In this document: positions 54,101-63,400 of the stretch, one piece after another | How the letters are laid out: the number at the start of each line of letters is the position of its first letter | How positions within the stretch are numbered: the first letter of the stretch is position 1 | Source of the DNA: Gambelia wislizenii | Lineage: Eukaryota; Chordata; Lepidosauria; Squamata; Crotaphytidae | Length of the DNA: 64,000 bases | Assembly (NCBI GenBank): GCA_030847615.1 | Contig: JAUMIR010000001.1 | Span: 178,827,001 to 178,891,000, forward strand | Direction of reading: 5' to 3' | Notes under the pieces: generated by a model | What the model was told of the DNA's origin: nothing | What the model saw: only the letters and a program-made list of their open reading frames with translations | Database searches by the model: none | Position numbers and translations under genes: made by a program

Positions 54101-54341
54101 GTCCGCCCAGGCCTCACATCAGGAGGCATGGAGACGCACTATCCACAATGCTGCAGCCTTATTTGAGAACTCACGACGAACAAGTCTTGAAGAGAAACGA
54201 CAACGCAGAAAGAATCACAACCCAAAAACATCACCCAAGGAGACCTTCTGCTGTGCTTTTTGCAACCGGACTTGTTTATCTCGGATTGGCCTTTTTAGTC
54301 ATCAGCGCGCTTGCAGAAAGCGCGGGATGAGTCCTTCCTGA
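51181..54341 (+). pseudogene. LINE-A ORF2-type polyprotein: endonuclease, reverse transcriptase, C2HC zinc finger
   Basis: Residues 1-240 form an APE endonuclease: DISALSEVRF (catalytic Glu), IIILGDFNARVG, HLIDYVLV and TDHRLVRCKL, all motifs intact. The reverse transcriptase follows: SDLRDAVIITLYKKKG, NYQGITLLS, ESQCGFRANRSTTDMVFALRQLQEK, VTFVDLTKAFDTV (motif A, Asp present), NGVKQGCVLAPTLFTIFF (B), LLFADAAALVAH (C; Ala replaces the second catalytic Asp, codon 53,388-53,390), LEVNLKKTEVL, FTYLGSTIS. The C-terminus has GSETWVTYRHHLRLLERFHQ and a zinc finger CAFCNRTCLSRIGLFSHQRAC just before the stop. Lesions: a 2-base CT insertion at about 52,680 (frame change) and TAG at 54,015-54,017 where other copies have CAG. 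About 1,050 codons; otherwise open. Confidence 0.95.
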
Positions 54342-54376
54342 ATCTTCGTTTGCGAAGAAAAGCCAGAGAGAGAGAG
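54339..54376 (+). terminator. LINE-A 3' end: hairpin and (GA)n tail
   Basis: Directly after the TGA stop, TCTTCG-TTTG-CGAAGA (54,343-54,358) forms a six-base-pair stem, then AAGCCAGAGAGAGAGAGA ends the element. The same end is present at 24.57, 30.33, 44.86, 61.56 and 61.78 kb. LINE reverse transcriptases often recognise a 3' RNA structure to start copying, so this is the likely template-recognition signal (inference). Confidence 0.65.
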
Positions 54377-54386
54377 ACTTCTATTG

Positions 54387-56797
54387 ATACAGCCCAAAAT
54401 CGCATTGGCCTTTTTAGCTGCCGCATCACACTGTTGGCTCATGTTCAACTTGTGGTCTACTAGGACTCCTAGATCCCTTTCGCACGTAGTCTCATTCAGC
54501 CAGGTCTCTCCCATCCTATATTTATGCATTTCATTTTTCTGCCCTAAATGCAGCACCTTACATTTCTCCCTATTGAATTTCATTTTGTTAGCTTTGGCCC
54601 AGCTCTCCAGTCTATCCAGGTCATTCTGAATTTTGATCCTGTCCTCTAGGGTATTAGCTACTCCTCCTAATTTGGTGTCATCTGCAAATTTGATAAGCAT
54701 GCCCCTAATTCCCTCATCCAAGTCATTGATAAAGATGTTGAATAGCACTGGGCCCAGGACAGAACCCTTTGGAACCCCAGTGGTCACATCTTTCCAAGAC
54801 GAAGAGGAGCCACTGCTGAGCACCCTTTGGGTTCGGCCGGTCAACCAGTTACAAATCCATTGAACAGTTAACTTGTCTAGCCCACATTTTACAAGCTTGT
54901 TTGCAAGAATGTCATGGGGAACCTTGTCAAAGGCCTTACTGAAATCAAGGTATGCGATGTCCACAGCATTCCCTTCATCTACCAAGCTGGTAACTTTATC
55001 AAAAAAAGAGATCAGATTAGTCTGGCATGACTTGTTTCTCTGAAACCCATGTTGACTTTTTGTGATTATGGCATTGCCTTCTAAATGTTCTCAGACTCTC
55101 TGTTTAATGATCTGCTCTAGAATCTTCCCTGGTATTGATGTCAGACTAACTGGACGATAATTGTTGGGATCCTCTTTTTTCCCATTTTTGAAGATGGGGA
55201 CAACGTTTGCCCTCCTCCAGTCTGCTGGGACTTCTCCTGTTCTCCAGGAGTTCTCAAAGATTATTGCCAATGGCTCTGAGATTATATTTGCCAGCTCTTT
55301 TAATACTCTTGGATGTAGTTCATCTGGTCCTGGAGATTTAAATTCATTTAGATTAAAAAGGTATTCCTGTACTACTTCTTTACTTATTTTGAGCTGGATT
55401 TCCCCTATTGTGTCCTCTGTTCCATTCTCCTCAGGTTGGTCCTCCTTTTCCTTTTCTGAAAACACTGAGGCAAAGAAGGTGTTGAGTAATTCTGCCTTTT
55501 CTCTGTCCCCTGTTAGCATTTTGCCATCTTCTCCACATAGTGGCCCTATCATCTTCTTCTTCCTCCTTTTGCTGCAGATATACCCCAAAACCCCACTTTT
55601 ATTGTTCTTAACCTCCCTAGCAAGCCTGAGCTCATTCTGCGCTTTAGCTTTTCTGACTTTACTCCTACACGTGTTCGCTATCTGCTTGAATTCTTCTTCG
55701 GTGATTTCCCCCCTTTTCCATTTCCTATACATGTTCCGTTTAAAACTTAGCTCCATTGAAAGTTCTTTAGTCATCCATCCTGGTTTCTTGAGACACCTCC
55801 CATTTTTCTTCCTCAATGGTACTGTTTGAAATTGTGCCTTCAGTATCTCCCTTTTGAGAAAGTCCCATCCGTCTTGAGGTCTCTTCTCTTTTAGTATTCC
55901 TGACCATGGGATCACCCCCAGTATTTCCCTGAGTTTATTGAAATCAGCTCTCCTAAATTCAAGAATGTGTGTCTGACTATGCCTGGCTTCTACTTTCCAT
56001 TGTATAACAAACTCCCGGAGAACATGATCACTCTCACCTAAGGATCCCACCACTTGCACCCCATTAACCAGGTCATCTCTGTTGGTTAGGATCAGATCTA
56101 AAATAGCTGACCCCCTTGTTGCCTCTTCCACCTTTTGGACCATGAAATTGTCTTCCAGGCATGTAAGGAATTTGCTAGACCTTGAAGTTTTGGCTGAGTT
56201 AGATTGCCAGCTAATATCAGGATAGTTGAAGTCACCCATCACTACTACATCTCTCTTTTCTGCATGTGTGTTCATCTGTTCTAGAAAGGCATCATCCAAT
56301 TCCTCCGTCTGATTTGGGGGTCTGTAGTAGAGTCCCACAATAACATCCCTGTTGTTTCCCTCCCCTTTAATTTTTATCCAGATACTCTCCACCTGGCTTC
56401 CAGTATTGATGTCATGGATCACTTCACTGGTGTAAATATCCCTGACATATAATGCTATTCCTCCTCCTTTCCTGTTTGGCCTGTTTCTCCTATAAAGGTT
56501 ATACCCCTCTATTCCTACATTCCAATCATGAGACTCGTCCCACCAGGTTTCAGTAATGCCTATTATATCATATTTGTTTTGTAGTGCGAGGAGTTCAAGT
56601 TCATCTTGCTTATTTCCCATGCTCTGTGCATTAGTGTAGAGACATCTAAGACCATGTGTTCCCTTTACTTCCTCCCTATGCAAGTTTTTTTGCCTCCCAC
56701 TGTTGGGTCCTTGCGCTGTTTGCCTTGTTCCCTCTATGACAGTTTGACTATTTTCTCCAGCCCTTTTGCCTTCCAGAATACTGTCTCCCTCCCCCAT
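54387..56797 (-). pseudogene. CR1 ORF2: endonuclease and reverse transcriptase
   Basis: From 56,797 downward, 568 residues are open: RCLYTNAQSMGNKQDEL, IIGITETWW (catalytic Glu), GIALYVRD, GLYYRPP, VVMGDFNYPDI, ILDLILTNRDD and GSLGESDHVLREF make a complete APE endonuclease, followed by a linker and LKEFKSPGPDELHPRVLKEL-type RT start, VPADWRRANVVPIFKNG and NNYRPVSLTSIPGKILE. A TGA at about 55,089 (QRV*EHLEGN) interrupts. The frame continues with SQHGFQRNKSC, AYLDFSKAFDKVPHD (motif A), TGVPKGSVLGPVLFNIFINDL (B), IKFADDTKLGGVAN (C, both Asp present) and [13 protein letters not shown], where LINE-A enters. One stop plus the insertion are the only breaks. Confidence 0.93.
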
Positions 56798-56802
56798 ATG
56801 AC

Positions 56803-57459
56803 TCAGTTTAAAGCCCTCCTGATCAAATTCTTGAGACTGTTGGCAAAAACGTTTCTTCCAACTGTCGTAAGATGCACCCCATCTCTTGCCAGAAGTCCCC
56901 CCTCATGGAAGCACAGTCCATGATCCAAGAATCCAATTTGTTCTCGGCGACACCATCTACGGAGCCAGTTGTTTACGTCGGCTATTTTCCTCTCCTTTCT
57001 TGGACCATGCCCTTCAACTGGCAGAAGAGACGAGATGACCACCTGTGCATTCATTTCTTTCAGCTTCCTCCCCAGGGCCTCATAATCTCTTCTGATCTTG
57101 GGAAAGCTGTGCCTTGCAGCATCATTGGTTCCCACATGGACCAAAAGGAAGGGGTAATGATCCGTAGGCTTGACAAGTCTTGTCAGCCTCTCGGTCACAT
57201 CACAGATCTTTGTCCCAGGGAGACAACACACCTCCCAAGTCATCTTGTCCGGCCCACATACCACTGCTTCTGTACCCCGCAGCAAGGAGTCCCCCACCAC
57301 CACCACATGCCTCCGCCGAGGCTTCGCAGCTGCTGTTCCTTGCGGTGGTCCTCTCAAGGTCCCCTGCTCTACCCCTGAAGTCTCTCCATGCTGTTCTTCC
57401 TCGTTGTCCTTGATAAGGGAAAGGGCTTCAAATCGATTCTGTAGCTGCAAGCTGCTCAA
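56803..57459 (-). CDS. CR1 ORF1 protein with SGNH esterase domain (5'-truncated)
   Basis: A 218-residue frame with the hydrolase signature of CR1 ORF1 proteins: GDSLLRG at residues 56-62 (nucleophile Ser58), HVGTNDAARH with GTND at 110-113 (block III Asn), and ARDGVHLT with Asp193 and His196 as the other triad members. LLVHVGTNDA, KLKEMNAQVVISSLLPVEG and NNWLRRWCRREQIGFLDHG are also conserved. The esterase is proposed to act on lipids during retrotransposition. The upstream part reads on in frame with a TAG at about 57,530, and the zinc-finger N-terminus is missing because the CR1 is truncated at 57,580. It ends 5 bases before the ORF2 frame begins, a compact bicistronic layout. Confidence 0.9.
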   Translation of the reverse strand: MSSLQLQNRFEALSLIKDNEEEQHGETSGVEQGTLRGPPQGTAAAKPRRRHVVVVGDSLLRGTEAVVCGPDKMTWEVCCLPGTKICDVTERLTRLVKPTDHYPFLLVHVGTNDAARHSFPKIRRDYEALGRKLKEMNAQVVISSLLPVEGHGPRKERKIADVNNWLRRWCRREQIGFLDHGLCFHEGGLLARDGVHLTTVGRNVFANSLKNLIRRALN

Positions 57460-57580
57460 AGAATCCCTGGATTTTCTTGTTCTGTGTGTGACATTCCTCC
57501 AGCTGTCTACTTTCTGTGTCTATGAAGTGCCCCTCTCCTCCACAGCCACTTCCTCTGTGCGGTCCCCATCCAAGACTGTC

Positions 57581-58483
57581 AAAATAAATGCAGAATTTAA
57601 GAATCACATTTTTAGAAAATCATTAGATGATAGATGTTGGAAATGTCAAAAACAAGTAGGTACTTTCTTCATGTTACGGTGGAAATGTAAAACGTCTAAA
57701 AAGTATTGGTTTAAAATTAATAAATGGATAGGAAAAATTCTGGGATACAATTTGGAAAAAAGACCTGAACTATATCTATTGAACATGGTTAATATAAAGG
57801 ATAATATGGAGAAAAAACATGAGAATTTACTTTGTTACTTAATTACAGTGGCACGGTTGGTCTACGCAAGGAAGTGGAAAACAAATGAAATTCCACCATA
57901 TCAAAATTGGATTGAAAAAGTGATGGAATTTGCATTAATGGATAAGCATTCAATTTTAGTGAAAATTAAACCAATTGAGGACTATAAAAAATCTTGGGAA
58001 CCATTTATAAACTATGTGAAAAAAAGAAAAGGAGAAATTAATGTTATAGGATTTTATATGTAAAATATTAATTTAATTAATTTAATTTATTCTATCTAGT
58101 CATTATTTAATTTAATATTAATAGTTATTGTTATCTTAGGTGAAGTTATAGATTACAGATTATAAATTATAGATTATAAATTAGAGACTAATGTAAAAAA
58201 TGACATGAGAGATGAGAAAGACTTAATAAAATATATGTTAGAATCAACTGACTAGTAACAATGAAGTAAATGCTTAATGTATAAAAAGGGTTATAATGAA
58301 GAGAAATATAGAAAGGGAGGGGAAATGTTATAATAACTAGAAAGCAAGTAGAGAAAGTTGGGAAGTTAGTTTTATGTGGTGGGGAGGGGAGGGGGCTAAA
58401 TGTGTTTTATTTTGCAATTGTTGATCTTGTGTGACATGAGTTATGTTTAATTGTCTAATTGTCTTGTTTGTTTGTTTTAAAAA
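57581..58483 (+). pseudogene. L1 ORF2 C-terminus and 3' UTR (right part of the split L1)
   Basis: It resumes INAEFKNHIFRKSLDDRCWKCQKQVGTFFMLRWKCKTSKKYW, with the CWKCxxxxGTFxHxxWxC zinc-knuckle region of L1 (His replaced by Met here), then YARKWKTNEIPPYQNWIEKVMEFALMDK and KSWEPFINYVKKRKGE, ending near 58,060. The 3' UTR is A-rich with TTATAGATTATAAATTATAG repeats at 58,145-58,185 and a G-rich GGGGAGGGGAGGGGGC tract at 58,381-58,396, as is common in L1 3' UTRs. It ends at TTTTAAAAAATGATC beside the next CR1. Confidence 0.9.
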
Positions 58484-59297
58484 ATGATCTCAACAGATTA
58501 GAAAGCTGGGCCACAATTAACAAAATTAATTTGAACTGGGAGAAATGTAGGATACTACACTTGGGCATTAAAAATGGAATGCACAGATATAGGATGGGTG
58601 ACACATGGCTTTATGGCAGTACATGAGAAAGAGATCTAGGAGTCTTAGTGGACCAGAAGCTGAACATGAGTCAGCAGTGTGATGCAGCAGCTAAAAAAGC
58701 CAATGCAATTCTAGGCTGCATTAATAGGAGTATAGTGTCTACATCAAGGGAAGTAATAGTTCCACTCTATTCTGCTTTGGTCAGATCTCACCTGGAGTAC
58801 TGTGTCCAGTTCTGGGCACCACAATTCAGGAAGGATATTGAGAAGCTGGAACATGTCCAGAGGAGGGCAACCAGGATGGTGGTGGTCTGGAAGCCATGCC
58901 CTGTGAGGAGCGGCTTAGGGAGCTGGGCATGTTTAGTCTGGAAAAGAGAAGGTTGAGAGGGGATACGATAGCTATGTTTAAATATGTGAAGGGATGTCAT
59001 ACTGAGGATGGAGCAAGCTTGTTTTCTGCTGCTCCAGAGACTAGGACACAGTGCAATGGGTTCAAACTACAGGAAAAGAGATTCCACCTAAACATTAGGA
59101 AGAATTTTCTGACAGTAAGAGCTGTTTGGCAGTGGAATGCACTGCCTGGAAGTGTGGTGTACTCTCCTTCTTTGGAGGTTTTTAAACAGAGGCTGGATAG
59201 CCGTCTGTTGGGAATGATTTGATTGTGTATTCCTGCATGGCAGGGGGTTGGACTGGATGGCCCTTGTGATTTCTTCCAACTCTATGATTCTATGAGC
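58484..59297 (+). pseudogene. CR1 LINE, 5'-truncated 3' end
   Basis: It begins at NDLNRLESWATINK, just 3' of the FADD box region, and reads NLNWEKCRILHLG, then (after a TGA) [80 protein letters not shown], a frameshift, [37 protein letters not shown] and SLEVFKQRLDSRLLGM, ending GGTTGGACTGGATGGCCC ... CTATGATTCTATGAG. It lies immediately downstream of the L1 3' end. Confidence 0.92.
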
Positions 59298-59349
59298 AAG
59301 CAAGCAATGCAGGCAACACTAGATCCTAGAGCTACCAACCAGTGGATCT

Positions 59350-59790
59350 TGGATAATGTTTCAGCTGTCTGAAACATTATCACATTATCGCATGATAATG
59401 GCCGGGTGGTAAATTAAAAAAATAAAACAATAAAACTCCCCCAAACATAAAAATCAGTTCACCAACCACAAAAACACACTTTAAATCACACAATCAAAAC
59501 AGGGAGGGTAAAATAAAGGGTGCCACTCACCTGGATGTCCAGATCGTACCAGGAAGTGCTCAGAACGGTCCTCCCCTTCACGGCTGTCATTTCGGAACAG
59601 GGCTTCTGCTCACACACCCGTGATTGCGTGATAGCGATGGAACGGGAGGTCTATTCATGATGAAAAATTCACGGAAGCAGGATGGATGCAGGGCAGAACA
59701 GGGTCAACGTTGTCCGAAAGAGAAAACCTTTCCCGACCCTGTTCTGTTCCTGCCATGGGATATATAGCCTGTGTGAAAATCTCCTAAGTG
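59350..59790 (+). repeat. Hairpin-ended repeat, family H, copy 4
   Basis: Most diverged member: it shares CACCTGGATGTCCAGATC, ACCAGGAAGTGCTCA, CGGTCCTCC and GATCTATTCATG-like blocks with copies 1 and 2. The left end has a perfect 12-bp stem, ATAATGTTTCAG (59,353-59,364) with CTGAAACATTAT (59,369-59,380), then ATTATC/GATAAT. The right end has CAGAACAGGGTC (59,694-59,705) with GACCCTGTTCTG (59,735-59,746). Neither stem shares sequence with the stems of the other copies. Confidence 0.55.
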
Positions 59791-61355
59791 TTCCCACATG
59801 ACTGAGGCATGGACTGGATGGTATTTGATGTCTCTTCCAACACTAATTCTCTGATTCCTCCTCCTCTCCTCTTTCCACTTGCTCATCCACACCAGTATTG
59901 GGGTTACAGTTTCTGACCCACTCCTCACCCCTTTTTCCTATGTCCCTGTTCTAGTCACAGGCAGCCAGCCAAAACAGAATGCGTATGAAACATCTAGTAG
60001 GCAACCATGCATGGTCTGTGGCTTCCCTAAAAGTTAATTATCACATTTTGCAACATGATGCAGTTGCTTTTCCTTGTACTAGGGCTGAAGAGTTTGATGG
60101 AATATTCTGAGTAATGTGCAAACCAATGGGTATCAAGCACATTTATTTTTTTCATCATCCGAAAATGAGGAAAAGAAGCTTCTTTCAACACAGTGCTAAG
60201 GCAATATGTTTCTCTACACTTCTCTTTCTGTGAGTTTCTACCACCTTTTTTTTAAATAACCCTTCGTCCTCTTTTCCTCTATTATGTTTTATCAGTTTTG
60301 ACAGTGAAATCCTTTCAGGAGAGATCATGTATTCTCCTATCATTTTTATTCTCTTGCCTCAGTGCCCTGTTTAAGTGTATTTCAAATTTAGATTAGGACA
60401 AACCTTCCTGCAGTACAAATAATAATTGTGAAGAAGGGGGAAATTGTGTGCTGTTCCATCCCATGTCCACAATAACTAAAACAAATGACAATAGTCTTAA
60501 ACAAACAAAGTACTGTACATTTTGTAACACTTCCATACATGGCTTACTATTCCCAAATTTGTATGCTTTGTATTTTCTTGTTTCCATCTATGGTTATTAG
60601 AACCTGTTGATATATTGCATTTCCCCACAGCTGGTGGGACAGAGTCCTGGCCACAGCTAAAGGATGCATTTGGGGGTAAAATGCAGACCAAGAGGCACAC
60701 AGCTCTCTCCTCCAACACCTTGATGCTGTATCCCAGCATCTGCCACCTGAGGAAAGTGTCTCATGGTAGGGTCAGATTAAAGACTGGATCTATCTCGAGT
60801 GACTCTTTTTCTTAACCCTCCCTGCTCTGAATAAGAGACTGAGAAACCTAACCAGAGCAGTGTTGGACACCTAGGTTTGGGATCCTCGCAATGAACATGC
60901 TGCTTTCCACCTAGATTAATCTGATGCCAAGTTTCACAAAATGGGCACAAGGATTCTCTTCAAAGCCAGCCATTATTCCCCAGGGTCCTGGAGCCAGATC
61001 TCTTTGCAGAATCGCTTATTAATGAAAGATCAGGTTTCCAGTGAAATTTCCAGTTTCCAGAGGAATGGCTGCAAAAGAAACACTGGCACCAGCCTTTTGA
61101 ATTCAACGGGTGCCAAGAGGGTTCAGAGAGGGTGTACAGCAACCTTTTTTTTTTTTTTTTGTAAGCTGCATGTTCCCCTAGATATTCTTATCCAGCAGTA
61201 GGTATCAGTGTTTGGGTGTTGGTGGAATTAATAATTTAAGAAAATTAGGAAACTAGACAGAAGGAAAGTGAGACAGAGAGATGACATGAACAATGGCACC
61301 AGCCACATGAAAGAGAAGCTGCACAACAGCAGAGGGCAAGAGGAGGAGAGTGAGT
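59791..61355. other. No recognisable feature
   Basis: Unique-looking sequence. A poly-T of 20 bases at 61,144-61,161 could be a worn retroposon tail. No exon or repeat that I can name. Confidence 0.5.
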
Positions 61356-61383
61356 AGAGGCAGTTAAGCAGAGGTATTTGTAG

Positions 61384-61416
<33 letters not shown>

Positions 61417-61780
61417 AGATGTTTTGTATAATTCCTGGCCTAAAAATGTGCAACTATTATCAAAGACACAGGAATTTAGGGTTGCGCAGAGCAGATGAAT
61501 CCAAACTGCATGAGCCCTGTCTGCACATTTTACTTTCTCTCTGGCTTTTCTTCACAAACGAAGATTTTCTTCACAAACGAAGAGGCAGTTAAGCAGAGGT
61601 ATTTGTAGTCATCATCATCATCATCATCATCATCATGTTTTGTATAATTGCTGGCCTAAAAATGTGCAACTATTATCAAAGACACAGGAATTTAGGGTTG
61701 CGCAGAGCAGATAAATCCAAACTGCATGAGCCCTGTCTGCACATTTTACTTTCTCTCTGGCTTTTCTTCATAAATGAAGA
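61356..61780. repeat. Tandem duplication, 225-bp unit
   Basis: AGAGGCAGTTAAGCAGAGG at 61,356 recurs at 61,581, and everything after follows in parallel: the (ATC)n run, TGTTTTGTATAATT, GTGCAACTATTATCAAAGAC, GGGTTGCGCAGAGCAGAT, CATGAGCCCTGTCTGC and the start of the LINE-A 3' end (TCTCTGGCTTTTCTTCA). The first unit therefore includes about 35 bases of LINE-A, cut at the terminal hairpin, where TTTTCTTCACAAACGAAG is also doubled. Differences between units are few (CCTGG/GCTGG; GATGAA/GATAAA; length of ATC run), so it is recent. The duplication came after the LINE-A insertion. Confidence 0.9.
61382..61416. repeat. (ATC)n microsatellite
   Basis: About 11 ATC units, repeated at 61,611-61,636 with fewer units as part of the 225-bp duplication. 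Confidence 0.95.
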
Positions 61781-61903
61781 TTCAGGAAGGACTCATCCCG
61801 CGCTTTCTGCAAGCGCGCTGATGACTAAAAAGGCCAATCTGAGATAAACAGGTCTGGTTGCAGAAAGCACAGCAGAAGGTCTCCCTGGGTGATGCTGGGG
61901 AAG
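61752..61903 (-). pseudogene. LINE-A 3' end, 5'-truncated
   Basis: Reverse complement of the last about 145 bases of LINE-A: tail, hairpin (TCTTCATAAATGAAGA), ACTCATCCCGCGCTTTCTGC, the zinc-finger codons (complement of FCCAFCNQTCLSQIGLFSHQRAC) and up to HHPG. Truncation at about 61,903 leaves only the C-terminus. Confidence 0.9.
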
Positions 61904-63189
61904 CCAGAGTAAACACATTTAAATGAACACCTGGGGAAACCTGCATTATGTGGGGGGAAACTGGATGGGATCAGTACAGGAAAACAGGGTACGTACCTTC
62001 ATGCCAGCCTGTATAACTGGCTGCCATGGGAGTTGCTCTGCAGCTGGGGCCCCTCAGCAAGTGATCAAGGCCCCCTGCATGTGACCAGCCTTGATCACAT
62101 GCTGAAGGCCTCCTTCCTGGCTTCAGACAGTGTGACAGGCAACAGCAGGGGTATGCGCACACCACTACTGGCCAGTGTGTGTGTGTGTGTGTGTGTGTGG
62201 ACTTCTGCCTGATTCATCTTGGTAATGGACAGGGAGGATGGGACAGGCCAGCTCTGTGGCTAGAAAACACCAGCCAGAAGGCGGTGTATTCTGGCCAGTG
62301 TAGACAAGCCCTCTGTCTAATCTCACAGGCAGGAGGTGGGAGAGGAGGAAGTATAACACATAAACAAGCCCATAAATATTACTATTTTGCAACCATCTTT
62401 AGTGGCTGCTTGCTCATACAGGTGTATAATTTATGACACCTCAACAGCATCAAAGAAAAGAACTTAAAATGTTCTCCCTGTTTTCTTTCACTTTGTAAAT
62501 GGTCTCTCTATCTGGTCACCTGGGACCAATTCATCTTTATTCACCACAGGTGACTAGGTGAATGGCTATATATACAAGTTGGTAGCAGAGAATCTCATTC
62601 AAATCCAGGAGTAATTGTATGACTCTGAGGACCTGCGAGAACACTGAAATATAAAAACTGTCAAAGGGAATGACTATTTGATAGAATGTTTCTGCTTCCC
62701 TGTCACTGTGCAGTCTTTCTTGAAATTATTTTGACATTGCCACTGTGGATTTATATTCCCCTTGATTTATATAAAACAGTAGTACAATAAATGCTGCAAA
62801 ATGTTCTGTAGATTTTGTGTTCTCTAAAAGCAACACTTGCCTAAAATGCCCCCTTTTCTAATTAGGAAGAAGAGAACTGTGGGTTGACTCCTGTTGCCGT
62901 CTTATGCCTGCACATGTTCTCCTATGGACGTGGTTGAACATTTGTGTTCAATGTGCAATATCCACACTCAGTTCAAGCAGATCACAGAAGTGGAACTGCT
63001 GGTGTGCTGCTATAGCATATGCAAGATGTGTATTCTCAGCTGATGTTGGGGAAATCATTGCTGAAATTGAAATCCTTTGGTTGTGCATTCCAGTGCTCAA
63101 GCTGTTGTGCATTTGGTTGTGCAAAGCTGCAATTCAACAAAATGGTAGCATAACACAACCAATATGAAAAGGAAATGTGGGAGCAATAA
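61904..63189. other. No recognisable feature
   Basis: Contains a (TG)n run at 62,175-62,199. The 87-residue plus frame at 62,904-63,167 and others have no motif I recognise. Confidence 0.5.
62175..62199. repeat. (TG)n microsatellite
   Basis: Twelve TG units, no interruption. Confidence 0.95.
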
Positions 63190-63400
63190 AGTGTCATATT
63201 TAAGCCTAACTGATTTATTTTAGCATTAGCTCAGTGTCAACATCAATTTCCTTCTTCAGATGCATTGGGGGGATACAATCTTCAAGCCTTCTAATATACT
63301 AAAACACATTACAGAGTTGGAGGGATGGGATCATGCTAAAAGAAATCAATTAGTCTCCAAAGTGCCACTAGATTCCTCTCCCCACCACCAATTTTCTTTT
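63185..63400 (-). mobile_element. Penelope-like 3' tail (worn)
   Basis: CCTAACTGATTTATTTTAGCATTAGCTC ... CTTCTTCAGATGCATTGGGG and AATTAGTCTCCAAAGTGCCACTAGATTCC resemble the tail elements at 32.8, 35.3 and 46.4 kb (CTTCCTCAGATGCA and TTAGTCTCTAAGGTGCCAC types). The two blocks point in different directions, so the copy is rearranged or composite. Confidence 0.4.

Larger units (their letters stand above)
50361..54376 (+). mobile_element. LINE-A: full-length 4-kb APE-type non-LTR retrotransposon
   Basis: The element is bounded by the 10-bp duplication ACTTCTATTG (50,351-50,360 and 54,377-54,386), whose sequence is CR1 ORF2. It has a GC-balanced 5' UTR of about 0.8 kb (shared start at about 50,381), one long ORF (endonuclease, reverse transcriptase, zinc finger; 51,181-54,341), a 3' UTR of only about 35 bases with a hairpin (54,343-54,358) and a (GA)n tail. 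An additional TATTTCTATTGGAGT at 50,366-50,380 repeats target sequence at the 5' junction. At least five other copies lie in the window. Clade uncertain: RTE-like or related group. Confidence 0.95.
49769..57580 (-). mobile_element. CR1 LINE inserted in the L1, itself split by LINE-A
   Basis: A 5'-truncated but long CR1 of about 3.8 kb once the LINE-A insert (50,361-54,376) is removed. Its 3' end is the CATAGAATCATAGAATCATAGA octamer repeat at 49,769 (ATTCTATG units on the minus strand) preceded by GGTTGGACTGGATGGCCC. Its 5' end at 57,580 lies in ORF1. The L1 sequence AAAAT occurs on both sides of the insert, a 4-5 bp duplication or overlap; CR1 elements usually make little or none. It carries ORF1 and ORF2, described separately. 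Confidence 0.95.

Noticed and set aside
55161..55829. 222-residue plus-strand frame
   Set aside because: Antisense shadow of CR1 ORF2.
57170..58063. 297-residue plus-strand frame taken as one protein
   Set aside because: Its first half is the antisense of CR1 ORF1 and only the second half (from 57,590) is real L1 ORF2 sequence; the fusion is an accident of the insertion.
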